Positions 38,101 to 46,080 are shown, counted from the stretch's first letter. The stretch: DNA of 64,000 bases from an uncultured Bacteroidales bacterium (GCA_903959905.1 CAJBYO010000063.1:62001-126000), one strand, 5' to 3'. The notes: a model not told the origin generated them from the letters alone. Numbers and translations are program-made.

Positions 38101-38441
38101 CGTTTCCATGTTTTTCCATCCAGGTAAACAATACTGTCAGACGCATCATAAGGAATGCCCCATACAATACCTTTTTGATCACAGAATACCTTGCGGTAAT
38201 GCTGATGAGGAATTCCGTTTTCCCCGTCATAGTTCGTAAAACGAAAACCGTCAAAGGATGAAATGCCGCTATAGGTGGCAAACCACATGTAACCGTTGGT
38301 ATCCTGGCAGGCATCATTGACAATCCTGGTTGGCAACCCGTTCTCAACAAAATAGGACTTGATCACATAATGCTGTGAAAAAGTATTTTGAGTGATGATG
38401 ACACAAATTAATGCACAGATAAAGACTCTTACATTATTCAT
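35181..38441 (-). CDS. Propeller-sensor protein with Y_Y_Y and two PAS domains, no kinase domain
   Basis: I start at 38441 because MNNVRVFICALICVIITQNT is a signal peptide; this overlaps the upstream stop by eight bases. The 1086-residue protein has a periplasmic pair of propellers built of Reg_prop blades (DTNGYMWFATYSGISSFDG, DREQNVWFTDTRGIDK, DDTGRIWLATNR, DSKGRVWIGLD), then a Y_Y_Y domain (YKLEGMDKNWQYLA), one membrane helix (LRLVALILIVVGVFKIIL), and two cytosolic PAS domains. It ends in a coiled coil, LERFNNLMIGRELKMMQLKK, with no HisKA, ATPase or DNA-binding domain. Hybrid two-component proteins with this sensor normally carry those parts. It must pass its signal to another protein, perhaps through the coiled coil it shares with the gene upstream. 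Confidence 0.9.
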   Translation of the reverse strand: MNNVRVFICALICVIITQNTFSQHYVIKSYFVENGLPTRIVNDACQDTNGYMWFATYSGISSFDGFRFTNYDGENGIPHQHYRKVFCDQKGIVWGIPYDASDSIVYLDGKTWKRLIPARSKQRCDVFAAEIMYNGDSPVICLGTTSGIYLYQDSKWVHQDVSKEQSKNQILCIESNNGRFYILTREALYTFSTGGRGWNLAEYLRPVQAISSIRFEHPGTPEEKLWLLFNDHLSYRQNGKTVLYADGFKLTEPEVARNAYIDFDLQGNIFVGNSWGKFFIGSNHGQVRPLKVANGFSADGATSMFIDREQNVWFTDTRGIDKVGNLLILNYFENDGLLENEVTAIAELKNGDIVFGHNNGLTLYQNHTFTRLPFPGKKDNISRVLDIMTAKDGSVWFASSSNGFGRLSPSGKIRWYNAESTLSATSVYQDDTGRIWLATNRTVYYIQNDKLVDVANGLGTISLVRKMFSDGHGGILCAGIIGSYLISGNKIFPVPAANEIKTESFYSFFQSAEGETYVASLEGLGIMEHGKIQKFRKDGFSIDFPIYFILQDKARQFWLGSNTGVFRWDGNKSIASYNIHNGLAGRESNRSAGIVDSKGRVWIGLDMGSSCFLPGFSDKKSPSPKVKLLGIEIKEGEIQSLDEEVSFQNNDNTIFFHFRGVSFINEDLMRYRYKLEGMDKNWQYLAQSSLDKVKYTNLHPGTYHFIVQARNDMGNWSEVVKSGAITIKPMYFETLLFKVLRLVALILIVVGVFKIILQRKYSHKLENEITERRLSQEKLVQTLDALHVSELKFRDVIEFAVDGIVMGSKAGKITDANSYMLQLTGRNAEGLIGIPIDALFTQDQLKKVPLKYDLLEKGEMVVSRRDIIRPDGTAVPVEMHTKMMPDGSYQSICHDITNRIRAEKNLRESRELYKLIADKMTDVVWLMDLTGKSIFVSNSIEQFTGFSVEEYLQQTIDDRFTPSSAQRGKSLFYSEISRFAAQPDALQGYSSIQHMEYRCKDGRTKWGELLMTPYLGPENKWLGIHGVTRDITDRKHLEKILQEKATELERFNNLMIGRELKMMQLKKEVNDLLKDAGQTEKYQIHE

Positions 38442-40233
38442 TGGCATTTTGTTCTGCAGTACTTTCATGAATGATATACTTTTCTCCCTTCCCTTCATTG
38501 ACAAGTATACCGTTGACTTCCTTTTTCAGTTCAATCATGCGAATTTCCCTGTCAATCATGACTCTGTTTAACAACTCCAACTGGTCGATTTTGTTTTTCA
38601 GGTCCATTTCGGATTTTTTCTGGTCGGTGATATCCCTGGAAATGGCCACAACTTCGTCCGGCCCGCTTGGAACCATCCTGGCCTCAAAATATCTTGGTTC
38701 AGTACCCGGAACGGGCAACTGATATTCAAAAACGACCATCTTCCCGGTTGCCAGCGTCAGCTTGATTTTCTCTTCTACAAGCTCGGCAAAATCAGGTGGA
38801 GTAAGATCCCTGTTGTTTTTCCCGATAATGGATGACTCCCTGTAATATAACTGGTCGGGTTGCGCTTTATAATCCAGGTACACCCCATCACGGTTTAAAC
38901 GAAAAATAAGGTCAGGAATGGCGTCAAGCAAGGCTCTTGCGTACTGGTCGCTTAGGGCAAGGGATTCTTCGTATCGCTTGCTGAGAATATACTCCCATGC
39001 AAGATTTGCCACGGAAGAGATAATCTCAATATCATCCTCTGTATAGTCGGCCAGTTTATTTCCCACCCCGATTACCGCAACAATCTTTCCTCCACGCATG
39101 ATGGGCACGGTGAGTTCCCTCACAATGGGCGTATGCCCTGCAGGAAGCCCTCTTTTATGCAGCAGGCTCTCATAATCGTTGTGGATAACCGGACGCCGTT
39201 CGTGGATGCAATCCACCCAAACACCAGCCATGGCAACCGGGTAATGCTGTGCGTTATTTTCAGCCTGACAATGGTGCTTCAATGTATTTGTAGACCACGT
39301 TTGAAGTGAGACGCAAACCTCATTGTCATCCAGGAAGTGAAAGAAACCAATGGTGCTGTCAGTCAGCAATTCAACTTTGTCAATGGTCAATGCGAGCAAT
39401 TCTTTGAGCGGATGGGTAAGTGCAAATTCGCCAAGAGCAAGGTTCTCAATCATGAGTTGCTCCTTTTTCCTTCGCATGCTGATGTCCCTCGAAACATGTA
39501 CACTCCCTGTCCTTCTGCCCTGCTCATCAAAAAGCGGCGTGCGGGTTACGTCGCAAATACCGCCAAACAGTATCTGCTCCATCTCTGACTGTTCTTCTTT
39601 CCCGGTATCAATGGACCTTGCGTGCGGACAGAATTCAGGTGCTGCATGCAAGCCATGGATCACTTTAAAGCAATCGCAGTTTGTCAGGTTCTGGGTTAAA
39701 CAACCGAGTTTTTCAGCCATGGCTTTGTTCACCTTCACAATGCGGTGATCATTGTCAATAACCGCTATAAGGTCGGGAATGGCATTGAAGGTACTTTCCC
39801 AGTCGTTCCTGGCTTTAACAAGTGCATCGTGGGTTCTGCGCCTGTCGGTAACATCTGTAACTGTCATTATTACCGGACCATTCTCTTTGTCGTTGGCGGG
39901 AACCACAACAATTTCCCCCCTGGCTGAACTACCATCTGCCCGTATGAATTCAGCCTCAAAAACCGGGGTCTCACACCTGTTGAGAAATACGTCAGAAAGA
40001 TGTTTCGTTAAAGTTTCGGAGTAGGCCTTGTTAACAAATTCAAAAACGGACTTACCCGGGAGTTCTTCCGGAGATGTCAAATTCAAAAAACGGGCAGTTG
40101 CCGGATTGGCCTCCGTGATTATTTCCTGCTCGGAAATTGTCAAAAATCCGACAGGTGCGAGGTGAAACAGGCTTGAATACCTGTCATCTGAAACAGATGT
40201 ACCTGGGAATAAAGTAGCTTTGTGTGGGGTCAT
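38434..40233 (-). CDS. PAS-PAS-GAF-PAS signalling protein without kinase domain
   Basis: The protein has 599 residues and no membrane segment. The order is PAS (about 20-130), PAS (about 140-255, with GGICDVTRTPLFDEQG), GAF (about 265-435, ending LAWEYILSKR), and PAS (about 440-555). The C-terminal coil LELLNRVMIDREIRMIELKK is closely like that of the propeller gene downstream, and both end in EKYxIHE. No catalytic output domain is present. It is the first gene of the block that continues through the propeller, CheR and hybrid kinases. Likely a cytosolic sensor that forms mixed complexes through the shared coil. Confidence 0.88.
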   Translation of the reverse strand: MTPHKATLFPGTSVSDDRYSSLFHLAPVGFLTISEQEIITEANPATARFLNLTSPEELPGKSVFEFVNKAYSETLTKHLSDVFLNRCETPVFEAEFIRADGSSARGEIVVVPANDKENGPVIMTVTDVTDRRRTHDALVKARNDWESTFNAIPDLIAVIDNDHRIVKVNKAMAEKLGCLTQNLTNCDCFKVIHGLHAAPEFCPHARSIDTGKEEQSEMEQILFGGICDVTRTPLFDEQGRRTGSVHVSRDISMRRKKEQLMIENLALGEFALTHPLKELLALTIDKVELLTDSTIGFFHFLDDNEVCVSLQTWSTNTLKHHCQAENNAQHYPVAMAGVWVDCIHERRPVIHNDYESLLHKRGLPAGHTPIVRELTVPIMRGGKIVAVIGVGNKLADYTEDDIEIISSVANLAWEYILSKRYEESLALSDQYARALLDAIPDLIFRLNRDGVYLDYKAQPDQLYYRESSIIGKNNRDLTPPDFAELVEEKIKLTLATGKMVVFEYQLPVPGTEPRYFEARMVPSGPDEVVAISRDITDQKKSEMDLKNKIDQLELLNRVMIDREIRMIELKKEVNGILVNEGKGEKYIIHESTAEQNANE

Positions 40234-40411
40234 AAAGGGAAGTTTTTACAGAGAAAAGCATCATAGGCAAGAGAATATAGGCCATCCCTTATCGGACAAC
40301 AGGTAAAAATAATGAAAAAAATGAATTTGGGAGGAATATAATACGGGAATCAGTAAAATATTTCTGATCTTGCTATTGTCATCCCGGTCTGAAAGAACCT
40401 GGAACCCTCCC

Positions 40412-43246
40412 TTAAAGGGGCAATTCCATTTGAAATGCGTTACCGGGATCATCGGTTTCCCTGCGTGATTCGGCTGGTGGCTCCGGCTTTTTCCGCCGTA
40501 CAGCTCTTTTCTGTACTACCTCTGGGGTTGGTAACGGTTCAGATGGCGCAGGCTCATCATCCAGCAGGATCAGGTGTGGCCGTGACTCTTCCGCGACATC
40601 TGGCTCTTCGCTCTGAGCCTCAACAGGTGATTCTACTGCATCCACTCTGAATTTCACCATGGCACCGATTTCATTTTCCGGAAGGGCCTCATGTTCCGGT
40701 TCCGGAAGGGGTTCATATTCCTCCTCAGCAACGGCCTGTTCCTGTAATACTAAAGGCTCCAGCCAACTGATCTTCCTGATGGAATGAACAGACAATCTTT
40801 TACCCTTGGCTTTATGGCCTTTCACGCCGATAAACTCATGAACCACGACCTCCTCCTGCTCGGGGCCTTTGGTTTTTTGCTTCATATCAAAGTGCAATTC
40901 AAGCCGCGGGCCTGCATCGGCAGAAAACAGGACCATTTTATCCGGATCCTCAACAACCTCAATTTTTTTATCACTCAGCTCAACCTTAAAACGCTTGATA
41001 TAATACTGTTTGGTATCCGCTTCCTGGTATACCACCGTGAATATCTTCTCAGGGTCGTATTTTTCAATCAGGATCATATCCTCATCAAAATGGGTTGAAA
41101 GATCAAACCCCGAAAGCCTGAAATGACCCGACTGCATGAAAGTCAATATGCGGTCGGCCCCGGAAAAAGCGCCAAGCAATACACCCCGGTCGTCGGTATT
41201 CAGCCGCTGCACGGTTTCATCATACCAGATGTTCAGTGAACCCAGTGTTGATACACCTTCCTGTCGCTGTTCTATTTTTCTGACAGCAAATTTGGTGAGG
41301 GTATTTCCGATGGAACTTCGTCCCTTTATGGCAATCTCGGCAAAGTTAAAATCAAAGGAAGGCTTCTTCAACCTTGGTTTAGGCTTGAGATCAACGCGAA
41401 CAACTTCCGCCTCCCCGTTGGGGTTCGCCGTGAAATAAAGCACCTTCGAACCAGGCGTTCCCTTGGTAGCAGTGTATTCCTTATCACGGGTGATGCCAAG
41501 CACACTGAAACGTTTCACCATGATCTTACCGTTCTTTCCGTCGCGGTAAATCATATTGTACACTGTACGGCTATCGTTTTTATTGAACACCGCAATATGA
41601 AGCACATTCTGGCCAACAAACGTCTTGCTCGTCACCTTCACTACGATAAACGTCCCGTCATCCCGAAAAACGATGATATCATCAATATCGGAGCAGTCGC
41701 AAACATATTCATCCTTTTTCAGCCCGGTGCCTGCAAAACCCTCTTCCCTGTTAACATAGAGCTTTTCATTGGCAGCAGCCACCTTGGCGGCCTCAATATT
41801 GTCAAAACTCCTGATTTCTGTGCGGCGGTCGCGGTTTTTGCCGTATTTCTTCCTGATCTGCCTGAAGTATTCGATGGCATAATCGATCAGGTGGGCAAGG
41901 TGGTTGTCCACCTCTTCCATTTCCAGGTTGACGGCTGACATGGCTTCATCCGCCTTTGCTGAGTTATACCTTGAAATCCGTTCAATGGGTATCTTGCGCA
42001 GCCTGTGAACATCCTCTTCCGATACCGGTCTGATGATCTGTTTGGCGAATGGTTTTAATCCGCTGAAGATGGCTGCATCAATTTCATCCGTTGTTTTGCA
42101 TTTTTTAATGCCTTCGTAAACCTCGTTTTCAATGAAAATCTTCTCCAGTGAAATGTAATGCAACTGATCAAGAAGTTCCTGGCGCCTGATATCCAGTTCA
42201 AGTTTAAGGAGGTCAACAGTGCGCTGGGTGTTGACCCTCAGAATTTCTGAAACCCCCATAAACCGGGGCTTTCCTCCCTCGATCACACAGGCGTTGGGGG
42301 AAATGGAGACCTCGCATTCAGTAAAGGCATACAATGCGTCCATGGTTGTGTCCGGCGACACACCCGGTGAAAGGTGGATCAGAATTTCAACATCAGCTGA
42401 GGTATTGTCATCGATCTTCCGGATCTTGATCTTGCCCTTGTCGTTGGCGGTAAGAATGGAATCAATGATGGAACTGGTTGTGGTTCCGTATGGAATCTCG
42501 CGGATGACCAGTGTTTTCTTATCCTCAAGCATGATCTTCGCGCGCAGGCGGATCTTTCCGCCACGCAGGCCGTCGTTGTAGCGCGACACATCCACCATTC
42601 CGCCGGTGAGAAAATCGGGGAAAAGTTCGAACTCCTTGTCCTGCAATATTTTTATGGATGCATCCAGCAGCTCATTGAAGTTATGGGGCAGGATCTTGGA
42701 TGCCAGGCCAACAGCAATCCCCTCCACGCCCTGGGCAAGGAGGAGCGGGAATTTCGCCGGCAATGAAACAGGTTCTTTATTCCGTCCGTCGTAGGAAGCC
42801 TGCCATGTGGTCGTTTTATGGTTAAACAGCACCTCATGGGCAAATTTGGAAGGCCGTGCCTCAATGTACCGGGGTGCTGCCGCACTGTCGCCGGTAAGGA
42901 TGTTTCCCCAGTTTCCCTGGCAGTCGATCAGCAGGTCTTTCTGGCCAAGCTGAACAAGCGCATCACCGATGGATGCATCCCCGTGCGGATGGTATTTCAT
43001 CGTATGGCCGATGATGTTGGCCACCTTGTTGTAACGGCCGTCGTCAAGCTCCTTCATGGCATGAAGAATCCTCCGCTGAACCGGTTTCAGTCCGTCGGTA
43101 ATCTCCGGCACCGCCCTTTCCAGGATCACATAAGACGCATAATCCAGGAACCAGCTCTGGTACATCTGTGAGAGATGAACCGTCTCTTTCAGCGTTCCTG
43201 ATTCAAGTTCCGGACTTTCTCCGTTCGTCGTTTCTTCAGTTGACAT
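40412..43246 (-). CDS. parC: DNA topoisomerase IV subunit A
   Basis: The 944-residue protein aligns by eye with GyrA/ParC: YASYVILERAVPEITDGLKP near the N-terminus, KYHPHGDASIGDAL (84-97), catalytic Tyr127 in DSAAAPRYIEAR, and IPYGTTTSSIIDSI. The C-terminal region is long and ends in an acidic, proline-rich tail. I call ParC rather than GyrA because GyrA of this phylum is usually shorter with a clear GyrA-box, and the KDLLIDCQGNWGN stretch is that of Bacteroidota ParC as I recall it. Subunit B is not adjacent. At the quinolone position that is Ser83 in Escherichia coli GyrA, this protein has Ala. Confidence 0.88.
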   Translation of the reverse strand: MSTEETTNGESPELESGTLKETVHLSQMYQSWFLDYASYVILERAVPEITDGLKPVQRRILHAMKELDDGRYNKVANIIGHTMKYHPHGDASIGDALVQLGQKDLLIDCQGNWGNILTGDSAAAPRYIEARPSKFAHEVLFNHKTTTWQASYDGRNKEPVSLPAKFPLLLAQGVEGIAVGLASKILPHNFNELLDASIKILQDKEFELFPDFLTGGMVDVSRYNDGLRGGKIRLRAKIMLEDKKTLVIREIPYGTTTSSIIDSILTANDKGKIKIRKIDDNTSADVEILIHLSPGVSPDTTMDALYAFTECEVSISPNACVIEGGKPRFMGVSEILRVNTQRTVDLLKLELDIRRQELLDQLHYISLEKIFIENEVYEGIKKCKTTDEIDAAIFSGLKPFAKQIIRPVSEEDVHRLRKIPIERISRYNSAKADEAMSAVNLEMEEVDNHLAHLIDYAIEYFRQIRKKYGKNRDRRTEIRSFDNIEAAKVAAANEKLYVNREEGFAGTGLKKDEYVCDCSDIDDIIVFRDDGTFIVVKVTSKTFVGQNVLHIAVFNKNDSRTVYNMIYRDGKNGKIMVKRFSVLGITRDKEYTATKGTPGSKVLYFTANPNGEAEVVRVDLKPKPRLKKPSFDFNFAEIAIKGRSSIGNTLTKFAVRKIEQRQEGVSTLGSLNIWYDETVQRLNTDDRGVLLGAFSGADRILTFMQSGHFRLSGFDLSTHFDEDMILIEKYDPEKIFTVVYQEADTKQYYIKRFKVELSDKKIEVVEDPDKMVLFSADAGPRLELHFDMKQKTKGPEQEEVVVHEFIGVKGHKAKGKRLSVHSIRKISWLEPLVLQEQAVAEEEYEPLPEPEHEALPENEIGAMVKFRVDAVESPVEAQSEEPDVAEESRPHLILLDDEPAPSEPLPTPEVVQKRAVRRKKPEPPAESRRETDDPGNAFQMELPL

Positions 43247-43301
43247 TTAACCCTGTTGTTTTTAACACATGCAATGAGGATGTTCAAAAGTTTTTTTTCA
43301 C

Positions 43302-43381
43302 CGCAGAGGCGCAGAGTCGCAGAGGATTTTGTTATTGATTATGTTATAGTTGAATCTTCTCTGCGTCTCTGCGTCTCTGCG
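43302..43381. repeat. Inverted pair of octamer arrays CGCAGAGN
   Basis: Left arm: three 8-bp units CGCAGAGG, CGCAGAGT, CGCAGAGG (43302-43325). Right arm: three units TCTCTGCG (43358-43381). The arms are complementary at 21 of 24 positions, with an AT-rich loop of 32 bases. It lies between the hydrolase stop (43422, minus strand) and the topoisomerase start (43246), 40 bases past the stop. It could form a long stem and act as a terminator. Confidence 0.85.
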
Positions 43382-43421
43382 CTTAAAATATATAAATGTC
43401 TTTTGAGACAAGTTTATTAGT

Positions 43422-43964
43422 TCATTTCACCAGCCTTGATATCGCCTTAAACGTCTCCCCTCCCGAGTACCTTAGAAGCTCAAACAAAATGGCTTCGTAT
43501 GTCGTTATGGTTACTCCTTCCTTCCGCATCCGTTCAATGGCAATCTTTTTATCGTTGGGTTTTCTTGATGATATACAGTCTTCCACCACCACCGGGTGAT
43601 ACCCGTTCTGCTGAAGGTCGATCACCGTCTGCAACACACATACATGGCTTTCAATCCCCGTGATGATCACCTGGTCCTTCCCCGACGAGGCAAGTTCCAT
43701 CATAAAACCCGGTTCGTCGCAACAGCTGAATGAAGCTTTTTCAATGCGCGCAATGCCTTCAAGTTTCTCAGCTATCTCAGCAATGGTCGGCCCAAGACCT
43801 TTTACGTACTGTTCAGTAACAATGACCGGCACCCCAAGTGCCTTCATCCCTTCAATCAGCAGCGGCACATTCCTCTTCAGCATTTCATGTTCATTAATCG
43901 CCGGAAATATCCTTTCCTGGAAGTCAATCACCACGAGCACCGCTTTATCCTGGAGAATTCTCAT
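43422..43964 (-). CDS. Isochorismatase-family cysteine hydrolase
   Basis: I start at the ATG at 43964 (180 residues), whose product opens MRILQDKAVLVVIDFQERIF. The catalytic triad of the family is visible: D14 in VVIDFQ, K76 in RIEKASFS, and C109 in GIESHVCV. The cis-peptide region is just before the Cys (ITGIES). The short length and ADFxxxxF start fit nicotinamidase- or YcaC-like hydrolases rather than fused isochorismatases. The substrate is unknown; nicotinamide and other small amides are options. It stands alone between a topoisomerase gene and a divergent tRNA gene. Confidence 0.88.
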   Translation of the reverse strand: MRILQDKAVLVVIDFQERIFPAINEHEMLKRNVPLLIEGMKALGVPVIVTEQYVKGLGPTIAEIAEKLEGIARIEKASFSCCDEPGFMMELASSGKDQVIITGIESHVCVLQTVIDLQQNGYHPVVVEDCISSRKPNDKKIAIERMRKEGVTITTYEAILFELLRYSGGETFKAISRLVK

Positions 43965-44000
43965 CTTGTAATGGAATGAAAACAATGTAACAATGAATAT

Positions 44001-44054
44001 AATGCAAGCAATGCAAACAATGAATGGAATGCAAAGAATGCAAGGAATACAGGA
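44001..44054 (+). repeat. Nonamer array AATGCAANN
   Basis: Six 9-bp units run from 44001: AATGCAAGC, AATGCAAAC, AATGAATGG, AATGCAAAG, AATGCAAGG and AATACAGGA. Looser AATG-rich sequence precedes them back to about 43975. The array lies in the 5-prime region of the minus-strand hydrolase gene, next to the octamer array at 44073. Confidence 0.8.
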
Positions 44055-44072
44055 AAACCTTCACTATTCACC

Positions 44073-44232
44073 GTCCGCTCGTCCGCTTGTCCGCTTGTCC
44101 GCCCGTCCGCTTGTCCGCCCGTCCGCTTGTCCGCCTGTCCGCTTGTCCGCCCGTCCGCTTGTCCGCCCGTCCGCTTGTCCGCCTGTCCGCTTGTCCACCC
44201 GTCCGCCCGTCCGCTTGTCCGCTTGTCCGCCC
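44073..44232 (+). repeat. Octamer array GTCCRCYN, 20 units
   Basis: Twenty 8-bp units of GTCCGCTT, GTCCGCCC, GTCCGCCT and related forms, plus one decayed unit to 44240. GTCCGCTT dominates here, whereas GTCCACCA and GTCCACCC dominate at 16436-16827. It lies between the divergent hydrolase and tRNA genes, so it is not next to a stop codon. Confidence 0.95.
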
Positions 44233-44291
44233 GTTCCCCCGCATACCCGCTCACCCCACAAAATTAATCTTTCCCCCAATTCCCTTTACAG

Positions 44292-44321
44292 TTGTTCAAA
44301 ACTTAAAATTTGTTAATTTTG
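44292..44321 (+). promoter_or_regulatory. Bacteroidota-type promoter of tRNA-Arg
   Basis: TTG at 44292-44294 and TAATTTTG at 44314-44321 are 19 bases apart, matching the -33/-7 pattern of the phylum. The tRNA starts 13 bases after the -7 element. Confidence 0.65.
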
Positions 44322-44333
44322 CACGCTGAAAAT

Positions 44334-44407
44334 GGTTCCGTAGCTCAGTTGGATAGAGCAACAGCCTTCTAAGCTGTGGGTCGCGCGTTCGAATCGCGCC
44401 GGAATCA
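44334..44407 (+). tRNA. tRNA-Arg, anticodon TCT
   Basis: A full cloverleaf can be drawn. The acceptor GGTTCCG pairs with CGGAATC (one G-T pair). The D arm is GCTC/GAGC, the anticodon stem ACAGC/GCTGT with loop CTTCTAA, and the T arm GCGCG/CGCGC with loop TTCGAAT. The anticodon TCT is at 44368-44370. The discriminator base is A, and CCA is not encoded. Confidence 0.97.
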
Positions 44408-44703
44408 CAAAATTTTGTTTTACATATTGCCGGTAATCCGGTTAAGCAGGAACATATTAATGCCATCCACCGGGATGAGCCTGATTACAAAATCCAAAAT
44501 GTTCCTTCTCCTCTAAGTCTTTTCTAAGATCCCGATGAAATTCCCCTAAGTTTCCTCTAAGTTTCTATGTGAATTATACGTGTTTTATTGTACAAACATG
44601 TTAAATGCATGTTGTTTTGATGATAAACAATGATTGATTGAACAGACTTCAAAATTCAAAATTCATTATCAATATTCCCTGGATTTGCGCTCAGAAAAAT
44701 AAT

Positions 44704-44770
44704 TTCGCACCTACGGAGCGAATTGTTCGCGGACGTGCATATGCTACCAATATCTCGCTCCTACGGAGCG
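44704..44770. repeat. Two CCTACGGAGC small palindromes
   Basis: TTCGC-ACCTACGGA-GCGAA (44704-44722) and CGCTCC-TAC-GGAGCG (44756-44770) are hairpins sharing the core CCTACGGAGCG. They belong with the pair at 16343-16413. Confidence 0.7.
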
Positions 44771-44844
44771 GATTTAGCAAGGTATTTATCACCACACAGG
44801 TTATTTTTATTTAATCTCAACAAGCTTTCAATCAAAATATATCG

Positions 44845-44852
44845 TACCTTTG
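44845..44852 (+). promoter_or_regulatory. TAnnTTTG -7 element before the desaturase gene
   Basis: TACCTTTG lies 28 bases before the ATG at 44881, which would give a short leader. No TTTG is seen 19-21 bases upstream. Confidence 0.5.
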
Positions 44853-44880
44853 TATCAATATTCACAAATACTGATTTTCG

Positions 44881-45912
44881 ATGGCTTCACTCAACAATCA
44901 AAGTGAAACATCAAACACCTCCTGGATAAAAATAGTAACGAAATACAACCGCCCCGATGCCGTTAAAAGCTGGTGGCAACTCTCCGGTAACCTTTTCCTT
45001 TATTCTTTAGCCTGGTTTTTGATGTATGAAAGTCTTTCCATATCCTGGTGGATCACCTTTGGACTTTCCTTTCCTGCAGCAGGCATTCTTGTACGGCTGT
45101 TCATCATCTACCATGACTGCGGACATGGAGCATTTTTTAAAACGTCCCGGATGAATGATGCAGTGGGTTTTTTTATCGGCATCCTGACCTTCACCCCCTA
45201 CTTCAGCTGGTCGCACGAGCATTATATCCATCATGAAACGGCCGGAAACCTCGACAAGCGGGATGTGGGTGATGTATGGACCCTGACTGTTGAAGAGTAC
45301 CGCGACAGTTCAAAATGGACCAGGATCAAATACCGGTTTTACCGTCACCCCATCACCATGTTCGGAATCGGGGCCTTCCTGGTATTTGTGATCGTGAACC
45401 GGTTCACCCGGAAAACCATGAGCACAAAGGCAAAAATGGGAGTTTATGCAACCAATGCTGGTCTCGTCATTTTTGCTGCATTAATGAGCTTTCTGATCGG
45501 GTTCAAGGCATTTGTTCTCATACAGCTTCCCATCATTTCGGTTGCCGGCATCATTGGGTTCTGGCTGTTTTATGTGCAACACCAGTTCAACCCGATCTTC
45601 TGGGCCAGAACAGATGCATGGGATTATAAAAGGATGGCCATGGAAGGAAGTTCATATTATAAACTGCCGCGGATTCTGCAGTTTTTCTCAGGAAACATCG
45701 GGTTTCATCACATTCATCACCTCAGCCCCATGATTCCCAATTATAAACTTTCAAAGTGTCATCGTGAAAATGCACTTTTCAGCAGTATTAAACCCCTCAC
45801 CTTCCGGGCCAGTTTCAAAACACTAACCTATCGTTTGTGGGATGAGCAGGCTAGTAAAATGGTCAGTTTCAAGAGCATGAAACAGAATCAGGTTGCGTTC
45901 AAAGGCAACTGA
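44881..45912 (+). CDS. Membrane fatty acid desaturase
   Basis: This 343-residue protein has the three His boxes of di-iron membrane desaturases: HDCGH (78-82), HEHYIHH (112-118) and HHIHH (276-280). Hydrophobic segments lie near 36-75, 98-110, 155-170 and 190-235. The spacing fits acyl-lipid delta-12/omega-type desaturases, which need oxygen and an electron donor such as ferredoxin. The presence of an oxygen-using enzyme suggests that the organism meets oxygen. It is probably monocistronic, with its own promoter and a 194-base gap after it. Confidence 0.92.
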   Translation: MASLNNQSETSNTSWIKIVTKYNRPDAVKSWWQLSGNLFLYSLAWFLMYESLSISWWITFGLSFPAAGILVRLFIIYHDCGHGAFFKTSRMNDAVGFFIGILTFTPYFSWSHEHYIHHETAGNLDKRDVGDVWTLTVEEYRDSSKWTRIKYRFYRHPITMFGIGAFLVFVIVNRFTRKTMSTKAKMGVYATNAGLVIFAALMSFLIGFKAFVLIQLPIISVAGIIGFWLFYVQHQFNPIFWARTDAWDYKRMAMEGSSYYKLPRILQFFSGNIGFHHIHHLSPMIPNYKLSKCHRENALFSSIKPLTFRASFKTLTYRLWDEQASKMVSFKSMKQNQVAFKGN

Positions 45913-45968
45913 AATATTTTTGTATAGAAATTTTTAGGTTTATTTAAACCATTTCTTAATAATTGCAT

Positions 45969-45976
45969 TATATTTG
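45969..45976 (+). promoter_or_regulatory. TAnnTTTG -7 element before the DoxX-like gene
   Basis: TATATTTG fits the -7 consensus. Transcription from it would give a leader of about 120 bases before the ATG at 46107, and that leader holds the hairpin at 46053-46080. Confidence 0.5.
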
Positions 45977-46052
45977 CAATTGTGATCTCCCGGCATTTTC
46001 CTTTGCCAAAACTATCCAACACTGCACCCTGCTGTTTTCCGCATCGTAATGT

Positions 46053-46080
46053 CGTTGAATCCGCTAAATACGGATCAACG
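46053..46080 (+). promoter_or_regulatory. Hairpin in the leader of the DoxX-like gene
   Basis: CGTTGAATCCG (46053-46063) pairs with CGGATCAACG (46071-46080), with one bulged A and a loop CTAAATA. It ends 26 bases before the ATG. No riboswitch class is recognised. It could be a terminator or attenuator of upstream transcription, or an RNA stability element. Confidence 0.45.

Larger units (their letters stand above)
44408..44880. other. Long intergenic region between tRNA and desaturase
   Basis: No gene is seen. It holds a run of CTAAG-rich sequence at about 44510-44565 (CTCTAAGT, CCCTAAGT, CTCTAAGT), two CCTACGG-centred palindromes at 44704-44722 and 44756-44770, and a -7 element before the desaturase. 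Confidence 0.6.

Noticed and set aside
44073-44232. Possible CRISPR array
   Set aside because: The units are 8 bp with no unique spacers, and no cas genes are in the window.
44407-44418. Palindrome ACAAAATTTTGT after the tRNA as a terminator
   Set aside because: It is self-complementary AT-rich sequence of only 12 bases that overlaps the discriminator base. Too weak to call.
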